From the NCBI GenBank assembly GCA_946479895.1, contig CAMLHT010000184.1, forward strand, positions 1 through 7,886: 7,886 nt of DNA. The letters are read 5' to 3'. The DNA is from an uncultured Gemmatimonadota bacterium (lineage in GTDB: Bacteria > Gemmatimonadota > Gemmatimonadetes > Gemmatimonadales > Gemmatimonadaceae). Positions 1 to 5,069 of this stretch are shown here, piece after piece. The notes below the pieces were generated by a model. That model did no database searches. It was not told the origin of the DNA and saw nothing but the letters and a program-made list of their open reading frames with translations. Made by a program: the position numbers and the translations under genes. The number at the start of each line of letters is the position of its first letter. Position 1 is the stretch's first letter.

Positions 1-30
1 GGGTTCGGCGTTCAGCACCCCGCGCCCGAA

Positions 31-237
31 GTGAACGCGACGCTCAGGGGAGTAGTCTGCGCGTTCTGCGGCACCGGGATTCCACCGGGCGGCGACGATC
101 CCGTCGAGCTATTCGTCCGTGGTGCGACATCCGACGCCGAGCAGGGGCTCTATGCACACGCTGCGTGTCTGCGCCGCGTCGTACGCCCCAACGTGCCGCT
201 CTTGGCCGGCCTGCCGGATGGAGATGATGTGGGCTGA
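31..237 (+). CDS. small putative zinc-binding protein (C-x2-C ... H-x2-C), hypothetical
   Basis: A 68-residue protein starting at GTG. It has a Cys10-x2-Cys13 knuckle near the N-terminus (VVCAFCG) and a His43-x2-Cys46 pair after about 30 residues (LYAHAACLRR). This spacing suits one structural zinc in a treble-clef or ribbon-like fold. The residues between are acidic and short, and the tail is Pro/Asp-rich. I know of short proteins with this CxxC...HxxC layout in soil bacteria but cannot name a function. No good Shine-Dalgarno precedes the GTG, and only 30 bases lie upstream, so the start is uncertain. The zinc role is inferred from Cys/His spacing alone; the protein might bind nucleic acid or simply be a small structural module. 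Confidence 0.7.
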   Translation: MNATLRGVVCAFCGTGIPPGGDDPVELFVRGATSDAEQGLYAHAACLRRVVRPNVPLLAGLPDGDDVG

Positions 238-259
238 AGCGAGATCGCCGCCACGTGCG

Positions 260-333
260 ATCCAACGAATCGTTGCAGCCGGCGGGAACGCCAGAGAGAT
301 GGGGCAGCATGCCCCATCGCTACGAACTCAAGC
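260..333. repeat. structured spacer with attC-like left half and two hairpins
   Basis: The spacer before the hydrolase is rich in dyad symmetry. ATCCAAC (260-266) fits the integron R'' consensus RYYYAAC. It overlaps the palindrome CAACGAATCGTTG (263-275). GTTGCAGC follows at 272-279, in the place of an L'' box. Two perfect hairpins come next: GGCG-GGAA-CGCC (281-292) and a 9-bp stem GATGGGGCA / TGCCCCATC with a three-base loop (298-318). The right flank GCTACGAAC-TCAAGC (319-333) pairs only roughly with GTTGCAGC. No GTTRRRY site follows, so as an attC site this would be degenerate. The 9-bp hairpin could instead be a terminator stem without a T-run, or an mRNA structure in front of the next gene. 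Confidence 0.4.
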
Positions 334-334
334 C

Positions 335-901
335 ATGCCTATGAGACGCCAGGTGCTCTTCGTCCAGGGCGGAGGCGAGGGCGCTCACGACGAGTGGGAT
401 GCCAAGCTCGTCGCGAGCCTGCGGGCCGAGCTGGGGCCGAGCTACGAGATTCGCTATCCACGCATGCCCGATGAAGCTGATCCGAGCTACGCCACCTGGG
501 CGGCGGCGCTCGAGAGCGAGCTCGCGGGCCTGGAGGATGGCGCGATCCTCGTCGGTCACTCGCTCGGCGGAACGTTCATGATCAACGCGCTCGCCGAGCA
601 TCCGCCGGCGCGGGAGATTGGCGCGATCGTCCTGATCGCGGCACCGTTCGTCGGTGAAGGGGGCTGGCAGACCGCTGATTGGGCGCCGCAGCGCGAGCTG
701 GGTCGAAAGCTGCCCCGCGGCGTCCCGGTCCATCTCTACCATGGCCTCGCGGATGCCACCGTGCCGGCGACGCACGCGGAGTTGTATGCTCAGGCGATTC
801 CCCAGGCCCATCTCCGTCGCTTGCCAGGTCGCGATCATCAGCTCGACAATGATCTGCGCGAGATCGCCGCGATGATCGTGTCGCTGGACACCGAGGTGTG
901 A
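335..901 (+). CDS. alpha/beta hydrolase (RBBP9/YdeN-like serine hydrolase)
   Basis: A 188-residue cytoplasmic protein of the small alpha/beta-hydrolase type, predicted to cleave an ester or similar bond by a Ser-His-Asp triad. The N-terminal strand QVLFVQGGGEG leads to a Gly-rich loop that can form the oxyanion hole. The nucleophile elbow is GHSLGG with Ser76. The acid is Asp140 in LYHGLADATVP, and the His is His168 in GRDHQLD, giving all three residues in the expected order. The length fits RBBP9/YdeN-like proteins of about 180-200 residues. ATG at 335 is chosen, with ATG at 341 (MRRQ) two codons later equally possible. Neither has a clear Shine-Dalgarno, and a strong hairpin ends at 318. 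The substrate cannot be read from sequence. The gene stands alone, with spacers of about 100 and 230 bp on its sides. Confidence 0.88.
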   Translation: MPMRRQVLFVQGGGEGAHDEWDAKLVASLRAELGPSYEIRYPRMPDEADPSYATWAAALESELAGLEDGAILVGHSLGGTFMINALAEHPPAREIGAIVLIAAPFVGEGGWQTADWAPQRELGRKLPRGVPVHLYHGLADATVPATHAELYAQAIPQAHLRRLPGRDHQLDNDLREIAAMIVSLDTEV

Positions 902-1131
902 GGCTGCGTAGCGACGCACTCGCTCCTCCACTGCGCCGGTGCCCGTGATGCTCGACGCAGCGACCCTCGACTGGCCGGCCCGGATGGCGGAGCGCGTTCG
1001 TGATCGGTGCGACAGGTGCACGGTCGGCCTGACGACACGGCGCAGCGCACGAGCGCGGCAGATGTCCTCGTGAGAGCCTGGCGAGCTCGTATCGGCCTGA
1101 GCATCTTCGCACCTGGAGGAGGTGAGTCGGC
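902..1131. other. 230-bp spacer, no convincing gene
   Basis: I see no recognisable gene or RNA here. An ATG at 948 opens a 41-codon frame closing at 1073, whose product includes a CDRC pair, but it has no ribosome binding site and no family I recognise. A short inverted repeat CACGAG/CTCGTG lies around 1048-1072. The only strong signal is the purine-rich ribosome binding site at the right end. No long inverted repeat of the kind seen in other spacers was found, and the spacer contains no AAC box. Confidence 0.5.
1115..1124 (+). promoter_or_regulatory. strong Shine-Dalgarno GGAGGAGGTG
   Basis: GGAGGAGGTG ends seven bases before the GTG at 1132 and is close to ideal for pairing with the 16S rRNA tail. 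It fixes the GTG as the start of the 76-residue protein and is the best evidence that this short ORF is translated. Confidence 0.8.
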
Positions 1132-1362
1132 GTGCCTGGGCGTGTGATATTCGACGAGCACGGCATTCCGTGGGGCGTCACCGAACGGGCCGACGCCCTG
1201 AGTTTTCTCTCGATCGGCGGTAGTCGGCGGCTGTTGCGGCCGATCCCGGCGGAGTGGAGCGCCGCGTCCGATGCGCAGCTCCGGCGCTGGCTCGCCCGTG
1301 CCGAGCCGATGCCAGAGGGCGACGAGCCGATGGGCGGTTCACCCGACCATTCGCCTGGCTGA
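1132..1362 (+). CDS. hypothetical protein, 76 residues
   Basis: A short soluble protein starting at GTG behind a strong ribosome binding site. It begins VIFDEHGIPWGV. It then has a strand-rich middle with LSFLS and RRLLRPIPAEW, and ends in a helix (SDAQLRRWLARAEP) with an acidic, Gly/Pro-rich tail. The pattern of a G-x-x-W-x-V strand, an R-x-L-x-P-x-P-x-x-W turn and a short Leu/Ala helix matches small hypothetical proteins I associate with Gemmatimonadota. That resemblance is from memory. There are no Cys/His clusters, membrane segments or signal peptide. No function can be assigned. Confidence 0.72.
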   Translation: MPGRVIFDEHGIPWGVTERADALSFLSIGGSRRLLRPIPAEWSAASDAQLRRWLARAEPMPEGDEPMGGSPDHSPG

Positions 1363-1392
1363 ACGTTGACTGCAATTGGGCGAGGAACTGCC

Positions 1393-1400
1393 GGAGGAGG
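1393..1400 (+). promoter_or_regulatory. Shine-Dalgarno GGAGGAGG deciding a TTG start
   Basis: GGAGGAGG lies eight bases before the TTG at 1409. An alternative in-frame TTG at 1376 lacks such a site and would place this motif inside the coding region. The Shine-Dalgarno therefore favours 1409 as the start of the membrane protein. Confidence 0.65.
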
Positions 1401-1408
1401 CGAGAGCT

Positions 1409-1870
1409 TTGGCCGACGGAACGAAGCGCTCGAGGGTAGCGAGGGACGCGGACGTCCGACGCGGCATCCGAGCGGGACTCCGGCTCGCGGTTGGCCTCGC
1501 GGGAATCGCCACCGTCGCGATCGGCGTCAACGTCGTCCGCGGTGCGCCCGGCAACCCACTCGGCTGGTGGTTGCTGGTGATGGCGTTTTACGGCGTCTTC
1601 GGAGTGCTAGGGGGTGCGCTCCTCGGGCTCCTCCGTCCGTTGGGCCGCCGCTATCCAGGGCGCGTGCTGATCGCCCTCGTGCTCCTCCTGGTCGTCTACG
1701 GCGGCGGGACGATCTCGTTCTACCCGCTCATCGCGCTGCGTCCGGACCCTCCGCCGTTGCCAGGCCTACTGGCCCTCGTCGTGGTGCTGTGTATTCTCAT
1801 GGCCCCGGTCTACGCCGCCACGGCGCGCTCCGGCGCGCTGGCGCGGTTCTGGGACGAGGCCGGCGAGTGA
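1409..1870 (+). CDS. four-helix integral membrane protein, hypothetical
   Basis: A 153-residue protein starting at TTG. After a charged, Arg-rich N-terminus (residues 1-22) there are four hydrophobic segments at about 23-43, 50-76, 86-110 and 116-138. A short charged tail ends FWDEAGE. The segment LGWWLLVMAFYGVFGVLGGALLG carries Gly-rich helix-packing motifs, and the third segment is followed by a proline-rich loop (RPDPPPLPG). The Arg-rich N-terminus and the charges between helices suggest an N-in orientation. I recognise no family. The stop overlaps the start of the next small ORF (TGATG at 1868-1872), so this is the first gene of a coupled set. Confidence 0.75.
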   Translation: MADGTKRSRVARDADVRRGIRAGLRLAVGLAGIATVAIGVNVVRGAPGNPLGWWLLVMAFYGVFGVLGGALLGLLRPLGRRYPGRVLIALVLLLVVYGGGTISFYPLIALRPDPPPLPGLLALVVVLCILMAPVYAATARSGALARFWDEAGE

Positions 1871-1971
1871 TGACGCGTCCGCCGTCCAAGCGGGAGAACG
1901 CGTCCGAGCTCCGCGAGCGCGCCCTCCTGATGATCGCCGCCCTCGAGCGCGAAGAGCCCGGTCCCATGTGA
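1870..1971 (+). CDS. 33-residue peptide, putative
   Basis: ATG at 1870 overlaps the stop of the upstream membrane-protein gene (TGATG), and its TGA at 1969-1971 overlaps the GTG of the following ORF. The product is a charged N-terminus (MTRPPSKREN) followed by one amphipathic helix (SELRERALLMIAALEREE). It matches nothing I can name. Position is the main support: overlapping junctions on both sides suggest translational coupling, either as a real peptide or as a leader that carries ribosomes to the next gene. It could also be a chance frame between two real genes. Confidence 0.45.
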   Translation: MTRPPSKRENASELRERALLMIAALEREEPGPM

Positions 1972-2144
1972 GGGAACGCGACCAGGCCCTGATAGCAAAG
2001 GTACGGGCCCGTGGCACGATCCGGTCCGAACGTGAATACCGAGCAGTCCAAGCGTACCAGGACGCCATCGCCGGAGAGCCGGAGGGCGAGGACGAGTTTC
2101 TCGCGCTCGGGGCGCTCCTGGACCGGTTCAGCGCCGAGCCTTAA
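1968..2144 (+). CDS. 58-residue HigA-N-like peptide without an HTH domain
   Basis: The GTG at 1968 overlaps the preceding stop, and translation ends in TAA at 2142-2144. The product begins MRERDQALIAKVRARG. It continues as TIRSEREYRAVQAYQDAIAG, an acidic EPEGEDE stretch, and FLALGALLDRFSAEP. The order I-R-[ST]-E-x-E-Y, then a helix, then D-E-x-x-x-L-x-x-L-[IL] closely resembles the N-terminal segment of HigA-type antitoxins, which precedes their helix-turn-helix. Here the chain stops before any DNA-binding domain, and no toxin gene is adjacent. It may be a stand-alone version of that helical segment. I recall similar short proteins in Gemmatimonadota. No function is assigned. Confidence 0.68.
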   Translation: MRERDQALIAKVRARGTIRSEREYRAVQAYQDAIAGEPEGEDEFLALGALLDRFSAEP

Positions 2145-2203
2145 CCATCTCGCGAAGCGCTGCAGTAGACGGAAGGGCCACGGAATGCGCGCTCACGCCG
2201 CGC

Positions 2204-2339
2204 TCCTAACTCTGACGCGTCGCTGCGCCGGACGGGCGCGGATGGGCCTCCAGGTGAGAGGCTGGCGAGAGTCATTCGGATCTTGCATCTATTCGCCTGG
2301 CGAGCTGGCGCTTGCCGGTGAGCTCCGCGTCAGGTAGGA
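2204..2339. repeat. long inverted repeat spanning the spacer, attC-like
   Basis: TCCTAAC (2204-2210), two bases, then TGACGCG (2213-2219) form the left arm. CGCGTCA (2326-2332) immediately followed by GGTAGGA (2333-2339) forms the right arm. TGACGCG/CGCGTCA is a perfect 7-bp pair, and TCCTAAC pairs with GGTAGGA except for one base. Pairing continues more loosely inward (GCTGCGCCGGACGGGCGC against GGCGCTTGCCGGTGAGC). Two box pairs per arm, with an unpaired spacer on one side only, a total of 136 nt, and a position between a stop codon and the next gene all match the build of integron attC sites. The right box has GGT where GTT is required, so recombination activity is doubtful. Confidence 0.45.
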
Positions 2340-2366
2340 CGGACAGCGAAGAATAGAGGAGGACTC

Positions 2367-2771
2367 ATGAGCGTCCGCCGCGTGGCGGGCTGGTTCGCGC
2401 TGGCCTGGGCCGCCGCTGTGGCGGCGTATTTCCTCCTGGGGCCTGCTTACCGATGGGCCACCTCGGCCATCCACGTGAGCGCCGAGCAGGCTCCCACACG
2501 GGTGGAGGCGACCGGCACCGCGACCCTGCTGGCGGTGAATGGCCCGCGCGCCCTCATCGCGCTACTGCTGCCCGTTCTCCTGACCGCGCTCCCCTTGCTC
2601 GCCAGGCGGCCCGCAACGCGTCGCCGGCTCGCCGGGGCGGCTGCCGTCCTGCTCGGCGTGTTCGTCTTACTGGGGGCCGCGAGCGTGGGGCTGTTCTACC
2701 TGCCCGCGGCGCTGGCGCTCGTGCTCGCCGCCGTCGCCTCGGACGGGGCGAGCACGCGAGCGGCGGTCTGA
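2367..2771 (+). CDS. small integral membrane protein, hypothetical
   Basis: A 134-residue protein with ATG four bases after a good Shine-Dalgarno (GAGGAGG, 2356-2362). Hydrophobic segments lie at about 7-24, 61-79, 88-107 and 108-125. A polar stretch of about 35 residues (SAIHVSAEQAPTRVEATGTA) between the first two is probably an extracytoplasmic loop. An Arg-rich turn (ARRPATRRRLAG, about 79-90) is probably cytoplasmic. The composition is very Ala/Leu-rich, with no catalytic or binding motif. I do not recognise the family; homologues with the same topology would be the only way to a function. Confidence 0.78.
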   Translation: MSVRRVAGWFALAWAAAVAAYFLLGPAYRWATSAIHVSAEQAPTRVEATGTATLLAVNGPRALIALLLPVLLTALPLLARRPATRRRLAGAAAVLLGVFVLLGAASVGLFYLPAALALVLAAVASDGASTRAAV

Positions 2772-2835
2772 CCACGGCTTGCGCCTGACGACGCAGCGCC
2801 AGCGGCTCCATTATCGCCTCCGCGCGAAGACGCCC

Positions 2836-2852
2836 GTCGCCGCGGCGGCGAC
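2836..2852. other. GC-rich hairpin in spacer
   Basis: GTCGCC (2836-2841), a GCGGC loop, then GGCGAC (2847-2852) is a perfect 6-bp stem between two membrane-protein genes. No T-run follows, so it is not a standard intrinsic terminator. It may be an mRNA stabilising or attenuating structure, or chance in GC-rich DNA. Confidence 0.3.
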
Positions 2853-2878
2853 CTGACGACACCCTCGATCGGAAAGGC

Positions 2879-3304
2879 ATGCCCACACGCCGAGTGATCA
2901 CTGTCCTGCTTGGGCTTGCGCTCGCTGGCATGCCCCTTGGCGCGCTCGCGGGCGCGATCGCCCTCGACGCGCTCGTCTTCGCGATCAGCATCCGGGAGGG
3001 GCAGTTCGACATGTCGCAGTGGCGCTTCGGTGCAATCCTGGGCGCGTTCATCGGCGGCGCCTGTGGCGCGGTCCTCGCCCCGCTGGCGACGCTCACCCCC
3101 TGGCGGCACGTACCCATTGGACGACTCTTTGCCCATCTGACGCTGGGCGCCGTGGTCGGCGGGAGCGCCGCCGCGCTCCTGTTCCCCGCTCCCGCTTTCG
3201 CGCTCGTGGGCGGAATCCTCGGCTTTCTGGTGGCGGGGGATCGGTTGGCGTTCCCCAAGTCAGGCGCCGCGCGTACCAGCGAGCCCCGCCCGCCCGCCGA
3301 TTGA
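2879..3304 (+). CDS. small Gly/Ala-rich integral membrane protein, hypothetical
   Basis: A 141-residue protein with ATG just after GGAAAGG (2871-2877), a close but usable ribosome binding site. Four hydrophobic segments are seen, at about 6-36, 48-70, 82-103 and 104-120. The second (FGAILGAFIGGACGAVLAPLA) and third (LTLGAVVGGSAAALL) carry repeated small-x3-small packing patterns, so the chain looks like two similar helical hairpins. A polar Pro/Arg-rich tail (about 121-141) should lie in the cytoplasm. A short charged loop (SIREGQFDMSQWR) separates helices 1 and 2. I do not recognise the family and infer no function beyond membrane location. Confidence 0.75.
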   Translation: MPTRRVITVLLGLALAGMPLGALAGAIALDALVFAISIREGQFDMSQWRFGAILGAFIGGACGAVLAPLATLTPWRHVPIGRLFAHLTLGAVVGGSAAALLFPAPAFALVGGILGFLVAGDRLAFPKSGAARTSEPRPPAD

Positions 3305-3322
3305 CGAGGCGACGGCGCTGAC

Positions 3323-3397
3323 GCTGAACGCGATCGCGCCCGACGGACGATCCTGGACATGGACGAGCGGCGCTTGTCGGTGAGGTTCGCGTTCGGC
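3323..3397. repeat. imperfect inverted repeat between membrane gene and GNAT gene
   Basis: GCTGAACGCGA (3323-3333) pairs with TCGCGTTCGGC (3387-3397) at 10 of 11 positions. Six unpaired bases lie inside on each side, and then CCGAC (3340-3344) pairs with GTCGG (3376-3380). The symmetry is exact: outer stem, equal 6-nt internal loops, inner stem, and a 31-nt terminal region. It is a well-formed 75-nt cruciform-capable element with the outer-box, spacer, inner-box layout of attC sites. The outer boxes read GCTGAAC and GTTCGGC, each one base away from RYYYAAC and GTTRRRY. Its presence argues against starting the GNAT gene at the upstream ATG (3359), which lies inside it. Confidence 0.5.
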
Positions 3398-3417
3398 GGC
3401 TCCGTCCGTCATCGATC

Positions 3418-3426
3418 GGGAGGTGG
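3418..3426 (+). promoter_or_regulatory. Shine-Dalgarno GGGAGGTGG fixing the GNAT start
   Basis: GGGAGGTGG sits directly before the ATG at 3428, leaving one base between. GGAGG itself is four to five bases away. The upstream in-frame ATG at 3359 has no such site, and the extra residues it would add look unlike a GNAT N-terminus. Confidence 0.7.
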
Positions 3427-3427
3427 C

Positions 3428-3895
3428 ATGGCAGTGGAAGTGCGGCCGGCGAGTGCAGGGGACGTACCGACGCTGGTGGCGCTCATGCGGGAGTTCTACG
3501 CCGAGGCGGGCTTCTCGCTGCCGGAGGAGGCAGCCGCCGGGGCCTTCGGGGCGTTACTGGCGGATCCTCGGCTCGGCGATGTCTGGCTCGCGCTGGACGG
3601 CGGCGCAGCCGCCGGGTACCTCGTCCTGACGCTGTCCTTCAGCATGGAGTACGGCGGCCTGCGCGGATTCATCGATGACCTCTACGTGCGCCCAGCCTCT
3701 CGGAGGCGCGGGGCGGGCGCGGGGCTGCTCGCCGCGGCGCGGGCCGAGGCCGCGCGGAAGGGGGTGCGCGCGTTGCACGTGGAGGTCGGGCCGGAGAGCC
3801 AGGATGCCCGGCGGCTGTACGCGCGCGCCGGTTACGTCGAGAGCGGGCACCTGCTCCTCACCCGACCGCTCGCGACTCCCGTGCACGCGACCTGA
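3428..3895 (+). CDS. GNAT family N-acetyltransferase
   Basis: A 155-residue soluble enzyme predicted to move an acetyl group from acetyl-CoA to an amine; the acceptor is unknown. The GNAT order is clear. The first strand and helix are VEVRPASAGDVPTLVALMREFYAEAGF. Next come the central strands GDVWLALDGGAAAGYLVLTLSF, then IDDLYVRPASRRRGAGAGLLAAARAEA. This last stretch carries the acetyl-CoA pyrophosphate loop RRRGAGAGL (residues 92-100). The late strand ALHVEVGPESQDARRLYARAGYVESG contains the conserved A-R-x-L-Y-x-[RK]-x-G-[FY] segment with Tyr131. The length is typical. The gene is single, with an inverted repeat before it and a GC-rich hairpin region after it. Confidence 0.93.
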   Translation: MAVEVRPASAGDVPTLVALMREFYAEAGFSLPEEAAAGAFGALLADPRLGDVWLALDGGAAAGYLVLTLSFSMEYGGLRGFIDDLYVRPASRRRGAGAGLLAAARAEAARKGVRALHVEVGPESQDARRLYARAGYVESGHLLLTRPLATPVHAT

Positions 3896-3924
3896 CGTGT
3901 CGCAGCAACTGGTACTCGAGTTGT

Positions 3925-3959
3925 CGAGCGGGCTTGCGGCGCGGCGCCTGCGCCGCTCG
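3925..3959. other. GC-rich hairpin downstream of the GNAT gene
   Basis: GCGGCGC (3936-3942), a 7-nt loop, and GCGCCGC (3950-3956) form a perfect 7-bp stem. An alternative pairing uses CGAGCGG (3925-3931) with CCGCTCG (3953-3959). The two stems exclude each other. No T-run follows, so this is at best a weak terminator. The rest of the spacer to 4048 holds a GCCGAAC box at 4010-4016 and nothing else I can name. Confidence 0.35.
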
Positions 3960-4048
3960 CCTTCAGGTGTGACCCTGACCGTCCGGGCGCTCACGTCGGC
4001 GCCCTTGCAGCCGAACTCGGACGCAGCCCGACAATCACCCTGTAATTG

Positions 4049-4762
4049 ATGAGCGAACTGGCGACAGCTCCGGAGCAGGGCGAAGAGGCGGAGCGAGAGC
4101 ATCGGTCGGAGTGGCTCGAGGTCTGTATCGTCGCGGCGCTCACGGTCGGCCTCATGCTCGCTCGCTGGTGGTGGCGAGGGGCAATGGCCATCAGGACGTA
4201 TGCGTTCACCGACCGCCATCTCTACTCCCTTCTGTTCTACGAAGTCCTGTTGGCCGCCGTCCTCGTCCCGATTCTGCGACGGCGTGGCTGGGATCCGGTC
4301 ACGATCGCCGGTCGTCCTACGCCTGTCGACATGTTGCGGGGCCTCGGAGTGCTTCTGGGCGCCTACGCGAGCTGCGCCTTCGTGTGGATCTGCTTCGCGG
4401 CGATCAATCCGCACACCGCATCCGCGATGGCGGCGGACCGTCCGTTCCCCGGACCTGCCGCCGGTCCGCTGGCGATCGTCTTGCTCTCGCTGATCAACCC
4501 GGTCTTCGAGGAGCTGCTCTGGCTCGGCTACTTCGTGCAACGCCTGCAGCCGCGCGTCGGGTGGCGCGCCGCGGCGTTGGTGAGCGTGGCGCTCCGATTC
4601 GCGGTGCATACGTACCAGGGATCGCTCGCGGTGATCGGGATCTTGCCGATCGCCGTCGTCTTCACGTGGTACTACATCCGGACGCGGCGGCTCTGGCCGG
4701 TCGTTGCCGCCCACGCGTGTATGGACGCCATTGGGCTCGTGGCTCGGCTGCGGCACTGGTAG
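4049..4762 (+). CDS. CPBP family intramembrane metalloprotease-like protein
   Basis: A 237-residue polytopic membrane protein of the CPBP (CAAX protease/bacteriocin-processing, Abi) family. The N-terminus is acidic (APEQGEEAEREHRSEW), followed by hydrophobic segments at about 23-40, 58-76, 97-119, 138-152, 173-187 and 191-210. The family motifs are in order: Glu154-Glu155 in NPVFEELLWLGYF, Phe184-x2-His187 in RFAVHTYQG, and His222-x3-Asp226 in AAHACMDAIG. These should hold the metal and catalytic water in the membrane. The usual Arg of motif 1 (EExxxR) is Leu159 here. ATG at 4049 is chosen over TTG at 4046, although neither has a Shine-Dalgarno. The substrate is unknown; in this family, roles range from prenyl-protein processing to self-immunity. 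Confidence 0.85.
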   Translation: MSELATAPEQGEEAEREHRSEWLEVCIVAALTVGLMLARWWWRGAMAIRTYAFTDRHLYSLLFYEVLLAAVLVPILRRRGWDPVTIAGRPTPVDMLRGLGVLLGAYASCAFVWICFAAINPHTASAMAADRPFPGPAAGPLAIVLLSLINPVFEELLWLGYFVQRLQPRVGWRAAALVSVALRFAVHTYQGSLAVIGILPIAVVFTWYYIRTRRLWPVVAAHACMDAIGLVARLRHW

Positions 4763-4772
4763 CAGGCGGGCA

Positions 4773-4905
4773 AGTCAACGAGTCGTTGCACCGGACGCGC
4801 GCGCGGCAAAGTACGAGTGCCTGGCGAACAACTGGCGAGCGCAAGCCGAAACGACCATCATTGCGCTCGGGCAGTCAGTGCTCGCCGGTGCACCCGGCGT
4901 CAGAT
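4773..4905. repeat. nested inverted repeat in spacer, attC-like
   Basis: The spacer after the CPBP gene begins with AGTCAAC (4773-4779). This sits in CAACGAGTCGTTG (4776-4788), a palindrome nearly identical to the one at 263-275. TGCACCGG (4787-4794) pairs perfectly with CCGGTGCA (4885-4892). Inside, CGAGCGCAA (4836-4844) pairs perfectly with TTGCGCTCG (4861-4869). The right end reads GTCAGAT (4899-4905), one base from the GTTRRRY consensus, and an ATG overlaps it at 4904. The 133-nt span, outer boxes, perfect L-type boxes and inner stem suit an attC site. The outer boxes pair poorly with each other, so the assignment is tentative. Confidence 0.45.
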
Positions 4906-4937
4906 GAGCACGAGCCTCCACTTTTCGACAGCCTTCG

Positions 4938-5069
4938 GTGTGTTCGACCGGCGACATCCTTCGCGATCTCCAGGCTGCGCACCCAGCGGTGAATGCCATC
5001 GTCGCGGCGCACCTGGCCGACAACGACGAGGTGCTGCCGCGTCTCCTCATGGCGGAGGAGGTACGATGA
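4938..5069 (+). CDS. 43-residue helical protein, possibly truncated by a frameshift
   Basis: The frame from GTG at 4938 reads MCSTGDILRDLQAAHPAVNAIVAAHLADNDEVLPRLLMAEEVR in two parts, a helix DILRDLQAAHPAVNAIVAAH and then LADNDEVLPRLLMAEEVR. The pattern of a helix, then H-L-x-[DE]-N-D-x-x-L-P-x-L-L-x-A-[DE], recalls small soil-bacterial proteins of the DUF7674 kind (from memory). Its TGA overlaps the ATG of the VOC gene (ATGA at 5066), and its last codons encode that gene's Shine-Dalgarno, so the two are coupled. The GTG has no ribosome binding site. A different-frame ATG at 4904 gives MSTSLHFSTAFGVFDR and would join this reading after loss of one base near 4948-4952, so an inserted base may have broken a gene of about 54 codons. 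Confidence 0.5.
   Translation: MCSTGDILRDLQAAHPAVNAIVAAHLADNDEVLPRLLMAEEVR
5054..5062 (+). promoter_or_regulatory. Shine-Dalgarno GGAGGAGGT of the VOC gene
   Basis: GGAGGAGGT lies just before the ATG at 5066, inside the end of the preceding small ORF. It fixes the VOC start despite a much longer open frame upstream. Confidence 0.8.

Noticed and set aside
948..1073. 41-codon frame from ATG with a CDRC pair in the spacer after the hydrolase
   Set aside because: It has no ribosome binding site and no recognisable family, and it sits in GC-rich DNA where such frames are common.
1366..1371. TTGACT resembling a -35 promoter box before the membrane-protein gene
   Set aside because: No plausible -10 hexamer follows at about 17 bases, so there is no supported promoter.
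1637..1643. GTTGGGC, a perfect GTTRRRY match
   Set aside because: It lies inside the coding region of the four-helix membrane protein with no partner box, so it is a chance occurrence. GTTGAAC inside the methyltransferase gene is likewise chance.
2781..2862. CCTGACGAC repeated at both ends of a spacer and again near 1028
   Set aside because: The shared part is only about nine bases and is not matched by pairing arms, so it is too short to call a repeat family in GC-rich DNA.
3554..4756. 400-codon open frame on the minus strand over the GNAT and CPBP genes
   Set aside because: It is very Arg/Pro/Gln/Asp-rich with no domain, and lies opposite two well-recognised genes on the + strand. This is the usual shadow of high-GC coding DNA.
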